Source: Fallopia convolvulus
Lineage: Eukaryota > Streptophyta > Magnoliopsida > Caryophyllales > Polygonaceae
Reading direction: 5' to 3'
DNA length: 64,000 nt
NCBI GenBank assembly: GCA_964016875.1
Contig: OZ024724.1
Location: 39,083,786 to 39,147,785, forward strand
In this document: in pieces, positions 60,973 through 64,000 of the stretch
Numbering within the stretch: the first letter of the stretch is position 1
How the letters are laid out: each line of letters starts with the position of its first letter
The notes under the pieces: generated by a model
Databases searched by the model: none
The model's input: only the letters and a program-made list of their open reading frames with translations
What the model was told of the DNA's origin: nothing
Made by a program: the position numbers and the translations under genes

Positions 60973-63565
60973 TGTAACACCCCGACTTCCGTCGAGGCAC
61001 TACTAGGGAATAGACCTTACAAGGTACGATTTATTAGGTTGACAACTACACTGTAGGACCTTACAACTCGGGCACGACGAGAAAAATAATAAAACATCCA
61101 ACCTTTATTTAATAAAACTTAGAAAACGTGATCATGCATGAATCCCCGAAAATTATAAATATTCAAATACGTCACATCGTCTACTGAAAATGAACTATCT
61201 GAACCGAAAAGATAATATCCGAAACAAAATACCAACTCCTTCTAACAAATATTAAAATCAATTTTCTAACTAATATAAATCAACTAATATAACCAATCCC
61301 ACTATGACACGCGCTCTTTACCGCTCCGGCCCGCCATCTTGCCTCGGTTCCTGCACGGCTCCCTGATTCATACCTGGAACTGAAAATATCCCACGAAGGG
61401 TCAGCGTTTAATCTACCAAGCTAGAAAGAATACGGAAACTGTAGAACGCTTTAAAATCATTTATTTATAGTCAGCATACAATTCCATAACCGCAAACATA
61501 ACTCTAAAGGCCAATACCTAAATTAGTTATGTCAGTCACAACAGTCACACACGCATTTGCAATCACAGTCACACAACAATGCAATTCTTCCTTTGTCCAC
61601 AATCCGTCTTCCAAGGCGCTCATCACCGCGCCGAGTGCAGAGGCAGGCCCTCCCACTCCACTTCCCAATCTCCCTTCTAACTCCGGGCTAAGCCTCCACT
61701 GGAGCGCTTGCCAAAAACACACAGATAATAATTTTCATTTGAAGGGGTACGATTTTCCCATTCACACGGGTCAAAGTAGCCAACTCTTCCTCAACACCAG
61801 CTACAATGGGCCGTATCGGAAACGGTACCAACACAGAGAAAACGTTCCAAAATAATTTCCGATAAAATATATTTAAAATCATTAACGCACACAACACACA
61901 AGGAGTTCAAAACAATTTAAAAGGTATTCGGAACTAGTTCCCAAAACCCGTCCTACAATATCGATACGCAGTCTAACAAGGGAGAAAAGAACCGAGCAAG
62001 TCGAAAAACGACTTACCTCGAAATGAAGGAACCTTAAAGAATTCGGACTTAAGAACGCGAGCGGAAACAATTCCCTAAAACATTTATATAATAGAGGATT
62101 AGACCAAGTACGAGCCGAACCAAAAAGAACCCGATTAAGGGAGTCCTCTTTAATTTACTTAAACTACGGAACTTATAAATTAAATATTAAATCGATAAAC
62201 TAACCCGTACCAATTCACATTAGCCTACCAATTAATTAATCCTATACCCATTAAATAAACCCAACCCACAAGATCCTTTCTCCCACTAATCCACTTGATC
62301 GGCCCAATAGCTACTAAAAATCTACAACAAGCCGGCCCAATTTGGGCGGAATTCCTCTAGCTTTCTCCACCCCGTTTTTGGGCCAAATGATGCGGCCCAT
62401 CTCCCTCCTCAATCTGAATGACCAGGCCAGCCCTCAAACTAAGCGGGACTCGCTCCCTTCCTCTTGCCTTTACACGCGGGGCCCACTCCCCTCGTCTTCA
62501 ACCTCGCGACCACCCGCTCCTTCGGCCGCGTCATCTCCTCTTCACGCCGCTGCAACGAGAGCCTCTCGTCCGACCAATCCCGCCTTCGCCTCGCTCCAGC
62601 AACTCCGGCCTCGCCCTCTGCTTTCGCCCTCGTCCCGCTCCTTGCCTTCTTCGACCTCGCGAGAATGGCCCTTCGCCCGCCTTCGCCACGTCCTCTTCTT
62701 CCTGGCCTCGTCTTCCCCGCTCGACTCTGCAACACCGCTCCACCCCTTCGTCCCTACCTCCGTTCCTAACCCTGGTCGGCGGCCTCGAGAGAACGCATAG
62801 ACAGGATTGCACGGCTGCCCTGTTCGACCCCGTCGGCGTCCCGAAATCGATTCGCTCCCCTCCGACGACTCTCGACCCGAACTGTTCCCGTCCTCAATTC
62901 CGATTGACACGCACTCAATGACCCAACCCAACACCCAAATCCGCCCACCACAACAGCAGCCAAAGGAAAACAGAGGACAAGAGAAAAAAAACTCACCGGT
63001 GGTTCAACGCCGATTTCCGATGGCGGCTAACTCCAGGCGATGTCGTTGGCTTCACCCGCTAGCGTTTTCTCCGAAAACAGGACCGGTTCCGTCCGCGAAT
63101 TCGCCGACGTTCTACGGGTCGTAATCGAGGTTAATGGTTTCGATCGACTAGGCGCAAGGCAAGGAGGTCGATTGTTTTAGTTGACCGAGGAGGAGAAAAT
63201 CAAAAAGGGGTTCGGTTATAACCATTCCGCTATTGGGTTATGAGGATCTAGATAGAATCGAATTTGGATAAAAGATTTGTAAATTTGGATAAGTTAGTTT
63301 TTGGCTAAGGATAAGTATCAATTAAGATTGGATTTGGCTTTTGATTTACTTATTTATATAAAATTTACTTGTATCCCAATCAACCCTATCAAATTGGATC
63401 GTGGATCGGGAGTAATATATAAATATATCATTACGTAGATAATCGGTTACGGATTACTAATTAGTTTATTTTACGATTTTACTTACGGATCGAGAACTCA
63501 AATGCTTGTAAGCGAAGGAACCCGTTTTCCGACTTATGCGACCTAAAATGAATACGGATATTACA
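60973..63565 (-). repeat. 3' LTR of the right-hand gypsy element
   Basis: 2593 bp. The plus strand starts TGTAACACCCCGACTTCCGT and ends TACGGATATTACA. It shares the block CTCCACTGGAGCGCTTGCCA (about 61694-61713) with the LTRs at 26991 and 186-3704. A GC-rich island lies at 62440-63120. Confidence 0.88.
62440..63120 (-). other. GC-rich island inside the LTR
   Basis: About 680 bp of C/G-rich DNA with open frames on both strands lies in an otherwise AT-rich LTR, 445-1125 bp from the LTR's own 5' end. The frames encode low-complexity Pro/Ser/Arg sequence and are not credible genes. It may be promoter or leader DNA, or a captured host fragment. Confidence 0.6.
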
Positions 63566-63820
63566 TACTACCCCCCTTAAGAAAGTTTCGTCCCGAAACT
63601 TTTACACGAAAGAAAGATAACGACAGAAAGATATTCGAGGTTTTCACAAACCTCTCCCCCTTAAAGAGGTTCGTCCCCGAACCGGAACTGATTGATAACG
63701 GTGATAATTACCAATACTAGCTATCCAAAATACACAACACGTCAACAAAATTTAAACAGTCAAACAATAAGTCAAGCAAACAAGGATCATGAAGCAAACA
63801 TCGAATCTGAAAATAACACG

Positions 63821-64000
63821 CTAACTACTAACCTTCCCCTCAAACGCCTCTACTAAACCCGGGTAGATCTCTGGATAGCTCTCCCTCATCCGGGATTCCG
63901 TCTCCCAAGTGGCCTCCTCGACTCCCCGTCGAGACCACTGAATCAACACCAGAGGAATCTCCTTATTCCGCAGCTTCTTCATTCGTCGATCTAAAATCTT
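63821..64000 (-). CDS. pol: Gypsy pol C-terminus (integrase end), partial
   Basis: Reading inward from the window edge, the last 59 codons before a TAG (63821-63823) begin KILDRRMKKLRNKEIPLVLI, then QWSRRGVEEATWETESRMRE and an SYPEIYPG stretch. This is the chromodomain-like C-terminus that follows integrase in chromovirus-type gypsy elements and may direct integration to particular chromatin. It is intact as far as visible. Compare the degraded homologues at 1-190 and 43620-43801. Confidence 0.9.
   Translation of the reverse strand, partial: KILDRRMKKLRNKEIPLVLIQWSRRGVEEATWETESRMRESYPEIYPGLVEAFEGKVSS

Larger units (their letters stand above)
60973..64000 (-). mobile_element. Gypsy element (chromovirus-type), 3' part, runs off the window
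   Basis: On the minus strand: the end of pol (63821-64000), about 240 bp of 3' non-coding DNA, a polypurine tract (AAGGGGGGTAGTA, plus-strand 63566-63578) and a complete 3' LTR (60973-63565). It is inserted in the RT of Athila element 2. The expected TSD on this side would be AGGTG (60968-60972); the other side is outside the window. Confidence 0.88.

Noticed and set aside
62342..62934. Overlapping open frames on both strands in the GC-rich LTR island
   Set aside because: They are low-complexity Pro/Ser/Arg sequence produced by GC-rich composition, present on both strands, with no recognisable domain.

Overview
The window looks like repeat-rich intergenic DNA from a eudicot plant nuclear genome. 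It holds nested Ty3/gypsy LTR retrotransposons (Athila, Tat and chromovirus-like types), an L1-type LINE, small non-coding LTR elements, a tRNA-derived SINE-like sequence, Mutator-like elements, short Helitrons, a hAT-like MITE and a Stowaway MITE. The species cannot be named from the sequence. Only one convincing host gene is present, a single-exon RING-H2 protein at 35475-36188. A small two-exon gene or gene remnant on the minus strand (32542-33451) is possible. All calls were made by eye; boundaries marked with target-site duplications (TSDs) are the firmest.

Layout. 1-3704: 3' end of a gypsy pol and its probable LTR, split by a solo LTR (237-1401, TSD CCACT). 4589-4812: one terminus of a Mutator-like element. 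About 4930-10590: decayed LINE, split by a 2.0-kb TRIM-like LTR element (7699-9715, TSD AAAGG). 10615-10740: SINE-like sequence. 11104-12414: Mutator-like element X. 12698-13190: head-to-tail mini-Helitrons. 14177-25177: an 11.0-kb, nearly intact Athila element on the minus strand (TSD ATTTT) with gag, pol and an Athila env-like ORF. 26991-29147: solo chromovirus-type LTR. 30263-32065: Mutator-like element Y (9-bp TSD TTATTTCAA) with a nested fold-back MITE. 34001-34588: Helitron. 34876-35109: Stowaway MITE. 35475-36188: RING gene. About 37560-41077: Tat remnant carrying a hAT-like MITE. 41251-44428: chromovirus remnant. 44429-55483: a minus-strand LTR element with gag but no visible pol, invaded by a non-coding LTR element (50002-54580, TSD TCTAT) that carries a large tandem array. 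56131-60972: a second Athila-type element on the plus strand. It is cut inside its reverse transcriptase by a minus-strand gypsy element (60973 to the window end).

The most unusual signal is a recurring architecture of paired, roughly 12-bp palindromes set 20-23 bp apart, about two helical turns. In the first Athila element the palindrome is of the CCGCGATCGCGG type. In the second it is a different sequence, TCGTTAACGA. A CpG-decayed version of the first type lies at 21-bp spacing in the Tat remnant, and a related version lies in the solo LTR. The pairs occur in LTRs, in non-coding spacers and in the linkers between pol domains. The two copies can be read in different reading frames, which points to a constraint on DNA or RNA rather than on protein. 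I know of no description of this. The closest analogy I can offer is the repeated binding motifs that some transposons keep for their own anti-silencing or regulatory proteins; that is inference.
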